From NCBI GenBank assembly GCA_018648685.1, contig JABGQT010000049.1, positions 49,408-113,407 of the forward strand: a DNA stretch of 64,000 bases, in the 5' to 3' direction. Under the pieces are notes generated by a model. It was not told the origin of the DNA and did not search any database. It saw only the letters and a list, made by a program, of their open reading frames with translations. The DNA is from Anaerolineae bacterium. Lineage in GTDB: Bacteria; Chloroflexota; Anaerolineae; Anaerolineales; Villigracilaceae. Positions 10,061-18,908 of the stretch are shown here, in pieces; positions within the stretch are counted from its first letter, which is position 1; each line of letters begins with the position of its first letter. A program made the position numbers and the translations under genes.

Positions 10061-13000
10061 ATGAGCGCAAAATCAAAACGCACTAAGATGAAATCCACAA
10101 GACCCTCGGTTTCCCTGCAAATCATGGACACTATCGAACACATCAGCGATGGTGTTGTCATATTCGACGCGCAGATGAATTACACTTACGTCAACGAACG
10201 CGGCGGGGAAATGCTGGGGCGCAAACCCACAGACCTGATCGGTAAAAATTATTGGGACGAATATCCCAAAGCGAAAGGCACCTCCTTCGCGAACGCCTAT
10301 ATGCGCGCGTTGGAAATCCAATCTTTCATAAAGCTGGAAGATTATTACGAGCCCTTTGACCGCTGGTTTGAAAATCGAATCTATCCCTCCAAAGAGGGAC
10401 TTTTAATCCTCTTCCAAGACATCACCGACCGCAAGAAAGTGGAGATCGCTTTGCACGAACAAAGCAGATTTATTTCTGCGCTTGTTGATACCACGCCTGC
10501 CCTCATTTACATTTACGATCTGGAAACACAGAGCAATGTGTATTCCAATTCCGGTATCGAGCAGCTTCTCGGCTACACTGCAGAAACCATTAAAGCTATG
10601 GGGGCAGAATTATTTGCCCGTCTCATTCATCCCGATGACCTACCAAAGGTGCTTGAATTCCAAACTAAAATTGCAGCCGCGCTCGATGAAGAAATTTTTG
10701 AATTTGAGTACCGAATGAAACATTCGAATGGAGAGTGGTTCACGCTCCGTAGTTACGAACGCCCTTTCTTACGCAATCCTGATGGTTCGCTCAAACAAAA
10801 AATCGGAATAGCCATTGATGTTACCGAGCGCAAGAAAGCGGAGGAGCTCACCCGAGAATCTGAAGCAAATTTAAAATCATTGATCGACAATAGAGAAGAT
10901 TATATCTGGTCACTTGATAGAAATTTTGAATATATCACCTTTAATAAGATCTATGCACAGTTTTATCTTGAGTTATACAAGAGTGAACTTAAAAAGGGAA
11001 TGAATGCAACTGAAACCCTGACGCCTGAAGAGTATGAGTTCTGGGTTCCAAAATATGAATCTGTCTTTGCTGGAGAAATTATTAGTTTTGAACTCTCCTA
11101 TCCCCTTAATGGCCACCTTCACTATTTTCGGGTTTCTTTAAATCCCATTTATACTGGAGACACCATTACCGGAGCGTCTGCAATTAACTCGGACGTCACC
11201 GAATACAAACAGATCGAAGCTGCATTACGCGAAAGCGAAGCAAAGTTTCGATCCATCACTGAAAACGCAGTTGATTATATTTTCATTAAAGATAAAGCTA
11301 GGAGATATATTTTCGTTAACCCGGCCATGCAATATCTGCTTGGTCTCCCGAAAGAGAAAATTCTTGGAAAAACACCGCTTGAGATATTTGGGCCTGAGCA
11401 AGCACAAATTATCAACGATGTTGATGACCGTTCCTTTGCAGGTGAAGTCGTTAATGAAACAAGAGAATTGTTGATAGGTGGCAATCGATTATTTTTCAAT
11501 ACCATCCAAGCGCCTTTATTTGATGTGGATGGTGAAGCTGTTTCCATCATGGGAATTGTTAGGGATGTCACCGAGAGCAGACAGGTAGAAGATGATTTGC
11601 AAAAACGCGCTAGTGAGCTGGCTTCCCTCAATGCTCTGGCGGACGAGGTCAGCAAAAATTTATCGTTGGACGAAGTCATCTCTGCTGGACTGCATGGCAT
11701 GTTAGAAGCCATCCGCTCCGACTTGGCCTTCTTCTTCCTGAGGGAGGACGAGCGGCTGATCCTGAAAAGCGTTGTTCCCTCGAATGCCAAAGTCAGGCTG
11801 GAGGATATCCCCGAACATCGCGTCGGCGAATGTATGTGCGGACTGGCCGTGCGCGAGAAAAAAGCCATATATTCACGTAACATTTTCACAGACCTGCGCT
11901 GTACCTGGAATGAATGCAAGAAAGCCGGGATGCGCTCCTTTGCCGCCCTCCCCCTGATAAGCGACGGAGACGTGATCGGTGTGATTGGGCTGGCTTCTGA
12001 TGAAGAGCGTGATTTCGAAGCCCAGGCCGAATTCCAGGAAACCTTGACTAGCACCATCGCCATCAGCCTGAGAAATGCCCTGCTCTATGAACAGGCCCAA
12101 CAGCGTTTGAAAGAACTCACCAGCATTCACGAAACAGCTCAACAATTGCAAGTATTGCAAACGACAGAAACATTGTCGCAAACTTTGATCCGCATTTTAG
12201 AAAAAAATCTAAATTATGAATATGGTGCAATATTATTATTGGATGCTCAGGATAAGAAGTTGATACCCTTTGCGCTCAGTGAGCAGGGACGGAACCTCGA
12301 ATTTGTAGAAATGGACAAAGCCTATATCCTCTCACAAAGAACCCAGGTGGGTAAAGGGATTACCGGCTGGGTAGCACAGACCGGGAAAAGTGTGCGTCTG
12401 GGCGATGTGCGCGAGGATGAACGTTACCTGCCACTGCGTTCGGAGATTCGCTCTGAACTTTGCGTCCCTTTGCATATTGGCGACCAGATCATTGGGGTAA
12501 TCAACACCGAGACTTCAAAAACCAATGCCTACACGGAATTGGATCAGCGTGTGCTGGAGACAATCGCGGCCCAGATTGTTGTTGCCATTCAAAACGCACG
12601 CCTGCTTGAACAGATTCAAGGTCAAACTGCCGAATTGGAACAGCGCGTTAAAGAACGCACGCGTGAACTTTCGACCGCCAACAAGGAACTGGAATCGTTC
12701 ACCTACTCCGTTTCGCACGACTTACGCGCTCCTTTGCGCGCGATCAGCGGATTCGCCGAGATTATAAAAGTCCGTCATAAATTATCCCTTAATGAAGAAG
12801 GACAACATTATTTTGATAACATCGTGGATGCCTCCAAGCGTATGGGAAGATTAATTGACGACCTACTGAGCTATTCCCGCCTCGGGCGGACTAGCGTGCA
12901 ACAAAACCCCGTGCCGCTTGCTGGCGTATTAGCTGATATTATAAAAGATATGCAAGATTATCTGGATGAATTGCATGGAACAATTACGATTCCTGAGGGC

Positions 13001-13354
13001 TTACCCATCGTAATGGGTAATAGAACAATACTAAGTCAAATTTTTACCAACCTGCTGGAAAACGCGATCACATATCGTAAGACAGACACGCCGCCGCAGG
13101 TTGAGATAACCCATCAAATCGAAGGCGAGCAGGTGATTATCAAAGTCTGCGATAACGGCATTGGCATTCCTGCCGAACATCAGGAAAAAATATTCGCTAT
13201 CTTCCAACGCCTGCACCGCGACGAAGAATATCCAGGTACAGGAATTGGACTAGCAACGGTGAAAAAATCTGTTGAATTGCTGGCGGGGGTAGTTTGGGTA
13301 GAATCAAAAGTTGAAGAAGGCAGTCGATTCTTTGTGAAATTGCCAAAGGAGTAA
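10061..13354 (+). CDS. Multi-PAS/multi-GAF sensor histidine kinase
   Basis: Repeated PAS/PAC segments (DVTERKKAEE), GAF segments, ESFTYSVSHDLRAPLRAISGF H-box, HATPase GTGIGLATVKK. Confidence 0.92.
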   Translation: MSAKSKRTKMKSTRPSVSLQIMDTIEHISDGVVIFDAQMNYTYVNERGGEMLGRKPTDLIGKNYWDEYPKAKGTSFANAYMRALEIQSFIKLEDYYEPFDRWFENRIYPSKEGLLILFQDITDRKKVEIALHEQSRFISALVDTTPALIYIYDLETQSNVYSNSGIEQLLGYTAETIKAMGAELFARLIHPDDLPKVLEFQTKIAAALDEEIFEFEYRMKHSNGEWFTLRSYERPFLRNPDGSLKQKIGIAIDVTERKKAEELTRESEANLKSLIDNREDYIWSLDRNFEYITFNKIYAQFYLELYKSELKKGMNATETLTPEEYEFWVPKYESVFAGEIISFELSYPLNGHLHYFRVSLNPIYTGDTITGASAINSDVTEYKQIEAALRESEAKFRSITENAVDYIFIKDKARRYIFVNPAMQYLLGLPKEKILGKTPLEIFGPEQAQIINDVDDRSFAGEVVNETRELLIGGNRLFFNTIQAPLFDVDGEAVSIMGIVRDVTESRQVEDDLQKRASELASLNALADEVSKNLSLDEVISAGLHGMLEAIRSDLAFFFLREDERLILKSVVPSNAKVRLEDIPEHRVGECMCGLAVREKKAIYSRNIFTDLRCTWNECKKAGMRSFAALPLISDGDVIGVIGLASDEERDFEAQAEFQETLTSTIAISLRNALLYEQAQQRLKELTSIHETAQQLQVLQTTETLSQTLIRILEKNLNYEYGAILLLDAQDKKLIPFALSEQGRNLEFVEMDKAYILSQRTQVGKGITGWVAQTGKSVRLGDVREDERYLPLRSEIRSELCVPLHIGDQIIGVINTETSKTNAYTELDQRVLETIAAQIVVAIQNARLLEQIQGQTAELEQRVKERTRELSTANKELESFTYSVSHDLRAPLRAISGFAEIIKVRHKLSLNEEGQHYFDNIVDASKRMGRLIDDLLSYSRLGRTSVQQNPVPLAGVLADIIKDMQDYLDELHGTITIPEGLPIVMGNRTILSQIFTNLLENAITYRKTDTPPQVEITHQIEGEQVIIKVCDNGIGIPAEHQEKIFAIFQRLHRDEEYPGTGIGLATVKKSVELLAGVVWVESKVEEGSRFFVKLPKE

Positions 13355-13357
13355 ATA

Positions 13358-13807
13358 ATGGAAAAACTTGCTCAAATCTTGCTTGTCGAAGATAGTCGTA
13401 TGGACGTTGAATTGACACTGGATGCCTTTCGCGAAGCGAAATTGCTTAATCCCATCCATGTCGCATCCAATGGCAAGGATGCCCTCGATTATGTTTTTGG
13501 GCGCAACAAATATGAAGATCGAAATATTTATCCACTGCCCAATTTGATTTTGTTGGATTTAAAACTGCCCGGCATAGACGGCTTCGAAGTCTTGCGCCAG
13601 ATCAAAGTCGCGCCGATACTCAAACGCCTACCGGTTGTTGTTCTCACCTCATCAAAGGAGGACGGTGACCGCGCTCTTTCCTATGATATCGGTACAAATA
13701 GTTATCTCGTCAAGCCAGTATCATTTGAAGGATTTCTTGGCGTCATTCGACAAATTGAAGGCTACTGGTTGTCACTGAATATCGCACCGCCGGAGAATAA
13801 TCCATGA
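13358..13807 (+). CDS. Response regulator (Rcp1-like single receiver domain)
   Basis: 149 aa; LLVEDSRMDVELTLDAF, PNLILLDLKLPGIDGFEVL, VVVLTSSKEDGD; adjacent to the kinase. Confidence 0.92.
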   Translation: MEKLAQILLVEDSRMDVELTLDAFREAKLLNPIHVASNGKDALDYVFGRNKYEDRNIYPLPNLILLDLKLPGIDGFEVLRQIKVAPILKRLPVVVLTSSKEDGDRALSYDIGTNSYLVKPVSFEGFLGVIRQIEGYWLSLNIAPPENNP

Positions 13808-13823
13808 GCGGCCCCATTCGCAT

Positions 13824-14018
13824 TTGATATGGGGAAAGGTGCTAAAAATCGTGCTCTCCTTTGTCGGCGGTTTAGTGATTCCCTTACTGCTTGCCATAAT
13901 CGTTTTATTTATGCGTTTATTAACGCGTAGTTTTCAATCAAGAAAAAAGAAGTCTGTCGAAAATTCGATGGGCTTCTTGCTTTATACCACCTTGGCATCC
14001 CAAAACTATTCAATTTGA
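13824..14018 (+). CDS. Possible small single-TM protein (TTG start)
   Basis: 64 aa with one strong hydrophobic segment (IVLSFVGGLVIPLLLAIIVLFM); C-terminal end runs into a repeat. Confidence 0.3.
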   Translation: MIWGKVLKIVLSFVGGLVIPLLLAIIVLFMRLLTRSFQSRKKKSVENSMGFLLYTTLASQNYSI

Positions 14019-14040
14019 CGCTGCTCGGCTCTGCGAACGC
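13985..14040 (-). repeat. Copy 1 of ~50-nt repeat encoding VKLNSFGMPR on the minus strand
   Basis: Closely similar to 16526-16578; both preceded on + by a hairpin and CTTTA. Confidence 0.6.
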
Positions 14041-14159
14041 GGCGCGATTTTTAGTCATTTTTTTCAGGGTAAAATTGGGTTGTGTTTGGTAAATCGGCGG
14101 GATAGCCCAATCCCGCGTTAGCCTGCATTTTGCAAAAAAATACCAATAGGAGAACTCGC

Positions 14160-14525
14160 ATGTGGAAAAAGATACTCTGGATAGTCGTTGCACTATACCC
14201 TGTGAGCGTTGTGTTCATTATGATTGCCAATGCTGGGCCCGATGAAAGCATCTTGAGCGCGATCCCAAGTTTTCTCATCTTTCTCGTCCCTCTCTGTGTA
14301 GTGATCTTTGAATTGCGAGATGGGAAAACACCAAAAATCTGGGGAAAGATCATTCTGTTCATCACTTACCTGGTAAGTTTTGTATTGTTGGGCGTTGGGA
14401 CTGCTGGCTATTATTCGTTCAACACACCGACTCCTTTCAATATTCTCAAGGGACTGCCTTTGCTCATAGTGCTTTTAGCCCTGTTCTACTTTGCCTTTAA
14501 GCGAGTGTTTAAGAAAAGAGCATAG
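14160..14525 (+). CDS. Hypothetical four-TM membrane protein
   Basis: ATG 14160 after AGGAG; hydrophobic segments throughout. Confidence 0.6.
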   Translation: MWKKILWIVVALYPVSVVFIMIANAGPDESILSAIPSFLIFLVPLCVVIFELRDGKTPKIWGKIILFITYLVSFVLLGVGTAGYYSFNTPTPFNILKGLPLLIVLLALFYFAFKRVFKKRA

Positions 14526-14599
14526 ATAACTGCTAATAAGGATTTCTCTCAGAGACAAATAGCCGCGGATCACGCCAATTGATACAAGGACAGTAGAAA

Positions 14600-15763
14600 A
14601 TGAGAAGTGATGTTGTAGTCATCGGCGGCGGAGCGATTGGCGCGGCAGTCGCCTATTTCTTGAAGCTCCTTGATCCAAACGTTGAAGTCATTGTTGTCGA
14701 GCGCGACCCTACCTATAGCCAAGCCTCAACACCGCGAGCATCCGGTGGCATTCGACGACTCTTTTCTTTGCCAGAGAATATTGAGCTTTCAAAATACAGT
14801 ATTGGGTTTTTCGACGAGTTGGCAGAGACGATGGCTGTGGATGGCGTGAAAGCTGATATCGGTTTAGAGAAAAATGGCTATCTATTTATCGTTCCGCCAT
14901 CTGCGACTAACATTCTCAAGCGTAACTTCGATACCCAAAAACAGCTGGGGTGTAATGTGATATGGCTTGAAACAGATGAGTTAAAGCAGAAGTTCCCCTC
15001 CATAAATGTCTCAGACCTTGGTGCCGCGGTTCACTCTCCCGATGATGGTTGGCTGGATCCTTACGGCGTTTTGATGGCTTTTCGCAACAAGGCCAAGTCG
15101 ATGGGCACAGAATTTATGGATGATGAAATCACCGGTCTTGTTCGGGAGGGGAATAGCGTAACTGCTGCAAAACTCAAATCTGGTCGACAGATAAAGGCGA
15201 GCCATTTCGTCAATGCTGCAGGGGCTTGGGCAAAAGAAATTTGCGCCATGCTTGATGTGAAAGTTCCAATCGATCCGCTTCGTCGTTTTGAGCATTATTT
15301 TGAAAGCCAAGACCCGATTGAGCCTCTTCCCTATATTAAAGATACTCAAGGCTTGGCATTTAGGCCGGAAGGAAATGGTTACTCCGGAGGCGTGCCCACG
15401 CTTGCTGAACCACGTGGTTATAATTTCGATATTGATCCCCATTATTTTGAGAATGTCGTGTGGCCCGCCTTGGTGCACCGGTTTCCACAATTTGAAAGAA
15501 CCCTATGCAAGAACACGCTTTCTGGCCTCTACGACCAAAACGAGTTTGACGGCAATGTCATTATCGGCCCGGGCGCTGACGGGCTGGAAAACTTCCATAT
15601 GTTGTCTGGTTTCTCAGGTCATGGTCTAATGCATGCTCCTGGATGTGGCAGGGCGATGGCAGAGTTACTGTTAAAGGGTCGTTACGAAACAATCGACCTT
15701 TCTCGGTTTGGCTGGGAACGCTTGCTCAATGGGATACCAATCCGCGAACAAGGGATCATCTAA
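14600..15763 (+). CDS. FAD-dependent oxidoreductase (DAO / sarcosine-oxidase-like)
   Basis: VVVIGGGAIGAAVAYFLK dinucleotide fold; GFSGHGLMHAPGCGRAMAELL C-terminal FAD motif. Confidence 0.9.
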   Translation: MRSDVVVIGGGAIGAAVAYFLKLLDPNVEVIVVERDPTYSQASTPRASGGIRRLFSLPENIELSKYSIGFFDELAETMAVDGVKADIGLEKNGYLFIVPPSATNILKRNFDTQKQLGCNVIWLETDELKQKFPSINVSDLGAAVHSPDDGWLDPYGVLMAFRNKAKSMGTEFMDDEITGLVREGNSVTAAKLKSGRQIKASHFVNAAGAWAKEICAMLDVKVPIDPLRRFEHYFESQDPIEPLPYIKDTQGLAFRPEGNGYSGGVPTLAEPRGYNFDIDPHYFENVVWPALVHRFPQFERTLCKNTLSGLYDQNEFDGNVIIGPGADGLENFHMLSGFSGHGLMHAPGCGRAMAELLLKGRYETIDLSRFGWERLLNGIPIREQGII

Positions 15764-15820
15764 TAGTTAAATTTGTTTACCGACATTTTATGCCAGCGGC
15801 TCTGAAATCGGAAAAATAAT

Positions 15821-16417
15821 ATGGATAGAATTATCAAATTACCTGAACCCCAAAAAGAGCTTGAATTCCCCTTGATGAAAGCATTAGAGAAAAGGCGATC
15901 AATAAGAAAATGGAAAGATACGCCTATCTCAAAGCAAGAAATCTCAAATCTTCTTTGGGCAGCCTGCGGGATAACAAAAGAAAAATATGGGAATGTAAAA
16001 TGCAAAAGAACCGCTCCTTCAGCATGTAACGCACAAGAAATTAGGGTTTATGTGCTGCTGGAAAAAGGAGCGTTTTTATATAACGAAGAAAATCATGAAC
16101 TTGTAGAAATTATCGCTGATGATATTCGAGAATATACTGGTACGCAAAAGATGATGAAATCAGCGCCAATGGGGATCGTTTTTGTTGCTGACCTGTCGAG
16201 AATGACCAGTCCATTTTTAAGAAGTAAAGATGCAAAACGATTTAGCGCGTGGGTTGATACCGGATACATCAGCCAGAATATTTATCTATATTGTACGGCT
16301 GCAAACTTGGGAACGGTTGCCTTATCGTTGGTAGATAGAGATAAATTACGCGAGTTATTGCAATTGAAGGAGCATGAAAAGATCGTTTTAACTCAGGTTG
16401 TGGGACATTTAGAATAA
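15821..16417 (+). CDS. Nitroreductase (SagB/ThcOx-type)
   Basis: EKRRSIRKWKDTPISKQEISNLLWAACGIT; APSACNAQEIRVYV. Confidence 0.85.
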   Translation: MDRIIKLPEPQKELEFPLMKALEKRRSIRKWKDTPISKQEISNLLWAACGITKEKYGNVKCKRTAPSACNAQEIRVYVLLEKGAFLYNEENHELVEIIADDIREYTGTQKMMKSAPMGIVFVADLSRMTSPFLRSKDAKRFSAWVDTGYISQNIYLYCTAANLGTVALSLVDRDKLRELLQLKEHEKIVLTQVVGHLE

Positions 16418-16491
16418 TACATTCGCTTGGCAAGATTGTAAGCAACGCGATTTTTTTTCATGTTTCACTAGAAGAGATATGAAAACCAATA

Positions 16492-16524
16492 TAAAAATCA
16501 GTCAAACTGCTCGACTGATTTTTT
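16492..16524. terminator. Bidirectional terminator between convergent genes
   Basis: AAAAATCAGTC...GACTGATTTTTT. Confidence 0.75.
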
Positions 16525-16525
16525 C

Positions 16526-16578
16526 TTTAAACTACTCTGGGCATCCCAAAGCTATTCAATTTGACATTGCCCGGCTCA
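16526..16578 (-). repeat. Copy 2 of VKLNSFGMPR-encoding repeat, overlapping the AmrS 3' end
   Basis: Near-identical to 13985-14040; encodes the unusual tail NVKLNSFGMPRVV. Confidence 0.6.
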
Positions 16579-17633
16579 TTCGTCCACACGCCCGCGACCG
16601 CCGCCCCGCAATGGGGACAGTTTCCATTTTCGGTTAAGTTATAATCACGGATAATAAATCCGCGCCGAGCGATGAGCGCTTTATTGCAGCCTGGACAATA
16701 CGTCGATTCATATTCTTTCGCCAGCCCGTGTGCATTCCCTGCGTATACGTAATTCAACCCGGCTTCTCGCCCTATATCTGCGGCGCGGAGGAGAGTCTCG
16801 GCAGAAGTGTTATCTCCGCTTTGTCTTTTATAATCGCGATGATAGGCGGTCACGTGCCAAGGGATATTGGGAGAAATTTCAGCTAAAAATCGAGCAGCCT
16901 CCCATAATTCTGCGTTTGAATCATTGAAATCGGGCACGACAAGCGTAACCACTTCCACCCATAATCCCAATTTGTGCGCGTGGATAATGCTATCGAGCAC
17001 ATTCTGCAAAACGCCACCCAATTGGCGATAATTTCTCTCCTGCATGGATTTCAAGTCGATCTTATAGCCATCCAAATATGGGGCTAAATAATCAAGGGTT
17101 TCTGGCGTAGCATGCCCGTTTGAGATCATGGCTGTTTTTAGCCCCGCTTTTTTTGCTTTTTTGAAAATCTCGACAGCCCATTCGCTAGTGATAAGCGGCT
17201 CATTATAAGTGGATGCAATAATTTTTGAATCAGTCTGCTCTGCCAAGGCAATCAGTTGCTCTGCGCTTACTTCACGGACCATTCTCCCCGCCCCATCGGA
17301 TGCAGGATCTCGCATTGCCTGCGAGGTGAACCAATTTTGACAATAATCGCAATGCAGGTCGCAGCCCAACATGCCAAAAGAGAGGGCATTTTCGCCAGAC
17401 AGGAAATGATAAAAAGGCTTCTTCTCGATCGGGTCAGCTTGCAAGGCCGCTACGTATCCCCAGGGTACGCGCAACTTGCCTTTCTCGTTAAAACGAACTT
17501 TGCAGATTCCCCGCTTTCCCTCACGGATCAAGCAGCGATGCCCACAGGCAAAACAGCGTAAGGCATTATCAGCCTCTTTTTTGTAGAGTGCGCCGGGGGC
17601 GGTGAGAGAGTCGAGTTTTTGGGATAGATTCAT
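16527..17633 (-). CDS. amrS: AmmeMemoRadiSam system radical SAM enzyme
   Basis: FGMLGCDLHCDYCQNW radical SAM CxxxCxxC-like cluster; ASTYNEPLI; start reassigned to MNLSQKLDSL. Confidence 0.85.
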   Translation of the reverse strand: MNLSQKLDSLTAPGALYKKEADNALRCFACGHRCLIREGKRGICKVRFNEKGKLRVPWGYVAALQADPIEKKPFYHFLSGENALSFGMLGCDLHCDYCQNWFTSQAMRDPASDGAGRMVREVSAEQLIALAEQTDSKIIASTYNEPLITSEWAVEIFKKAKKAGLKTAMISNGHATPETLDYLAPYLDGYKIDLKSMQERNYRQLGGVLQNVLDSIIHAHKLGLWVEVVTLVVPDFNDSNAELWEAARFLAEISPNIPWHVTAYHRDYKRQSGDNTSAETLLRAADIGREAGLNYVYAGNAHGLAKEYESTYCPGCNKALIARRGFIIRDYNLTENGNCPHCGAAVAGVWTNEPGNVKLNSFGMPRVV

Positions 17634-17650
17634 ATTTTCATTAGGTAGCC

Positions 17651-17679
17651 CTGCATTGCACTTTTGAAGTGCGTTGCAG
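17651..17679. repeat. Palindrome of GTGCGTTGCA family
   Basis: CTGCATTGCACTTTTGAAGTGCGTTGCAG inverted arms. Confidence 0.6.
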
Positions 17680-17735
17680 AGTGGTTTTGCAGATAGCGAT
17701 GTACAATGCACATCTAGCAGAAGTATAATACTGCT

Positions 17736-18323
17736 ATGTTAACTCTCGCAATTCAAGCTGGCGGCAAATCGAGCCGCATGGGGCAAGATAAAGCCCTGAT
17801 GCCTTTTCGAGGCATTCCTCTCGTTCAATATGTGCTGGATCGCCTCGCCCCTATCGCAGATAACACTATTATTACCACCAATACCCCAGACTCTTATCGT
17901 TTTTTGGATGTACCGCTCTATCCTGATATTCGTCCTGATCGTGGGGCATTGGGCGGACTCTACACAGCATTATCTTTTGCTAAGGGAAACTTCGTCGCGG
18001 TGGTGGCTTGTGACATGCCATTTGCCAGCAAGCAATTCTTTTTAACGGCAAGCAAGCTGATCTCCGAGTCTGGTGCCGATCTTATCATCCCACAAACGGA
18101 ATATGGTTTCGAGCCGCTCCACGCTCTTTATCGCCGAGATGTTTGTATCCATCCCATTGAAGCTGCTCTGGACGCTGATAAATGGAAGGTTATTTCGTGG
18201 TTTGACAAAGTTAAAATTCACGCGCTTTCACCCGCAGAAACTGCTCTTTTCAACCCCGATGGGCTGACTTTCTGGAATCTAAACACCCCTGAAGATTTTG
18301 CAAAAGCTGAAACAGTGCTCTGA
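17736..18323 (+). CDS. mobA: Molybdenum cofactor guanylyltransferase
   Basis: IQAGGKSSRMGQDKALMPFRG nucleotidyltransferase motif. Confidence 0.9.
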   Translation: MLTLAIQAGGKSSRMGQDKALMPFRGIPLVQYVLDRLAPIADNTIITTNTPDSYRFLDVPLYPDIRPDRGALGGLYTALSFAKGNFVAVVACDMPFASKQFFLTASKLISESGADLIIPQTEYGFEPLHALYRRDVCIHPIEAALDADKWKVISWFDKVKIHALSPAETALFNPDGLTFWNLNTPEDFAKAETVL

Positions 18324-18327
18324 TTTT

Positions 18328-18411
18328 TCACCACAGAGACACAAAGAGCACTGAGTTTTTCTCTGTTGGCACAAAGGAATTCTTTGTGAGCTCTGTGCCT
18401 TTGTGGTGAAT
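18328..18411. repeat. Inverted repeat of TTCACCACAGAG...CTTTGTGGTGAA type
   Basis: TTTCACCACAGAGACACAAAGAGC ... CTCTGTGCCTTTGTGGTGAA arms. Confidence 0.6.
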
Positions 18412-18414
18412 GCT

Positions 18415-18837
18415 TTATCTTACAATCAGCACCGGGCAAGGCGCGTGTTGCAAAACCTTTTGCGACTGGCTGCCCAAAAGTAAGCCGCGCAATTGGCCAT
18501 GCCCGCGTGACCCCAGCACGATCAGGTCGCTATGGCGAACATTGGCAACATTCAAAACGACTTCTGCGGCAGAGCCTTCGAGAATTTCGCTATGAATTTC
18601 ACCCGGGATCTCGCCAACAACTTTTAGCGCATCTTCCATAATCTTTTTCGATTCTTGCAAACGTGCCACGATCGCTTCTTGAAAATTAGGCTCACCCAAA
18701 TATGCGGGGACAGTAGGGTGAGCAACGACAATTCGCAATTCTGCCTCCATACAAGCTGCCAAAGCCGCCGCTTTTTCTGCCGCGCGAAACGAATGCTCTG
18801 AACCATCAACACCTAAAAGGATCTTCTTAAACATCAT
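18415..18837 (-). CDS. Universal stress protein UspA family
   Basis: KKILLGVDGSEHSFRAAEKA; VLGSRGHGQLRGLLLGSQSQKVLQHAPCPVLIVR. Confidence 0.92.
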   Translation of the reverse strand: MMFKKILLGVDGSEHSFRAAEKAAALAACMEAELRIVVAHPTVPAYLGEPNFQEAIVARLQESKKIMEDALKVVGEIPGEIHSEILEGSAAEVVLNVANVRHSDLIVLGSRGHGQLRGLLLGSQSQKVLQHAPCPVLIVR

Positions 18838-18908
18838 AGACCTCCTTTTCTCGGTTACAATTTAAGTATACAAATTTAGTCCTTCGTCTTCAAGTTTTAG
18901 GAGAAAAA

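Noticed and set aside
11275-12063. 262-aa minus-strand ORF
   Set aside because: Fully antisense to the PAS/GAF histidine kinase and Ser/Arg-rich, typical shadow ORF
16527-18323. AmrS-MobA as a complete AmmeMemoRadiSam system
   Set aside because: No AmmeMemo-B or AMMECR1 partner gene is present nearby, so no complete system can be claimed
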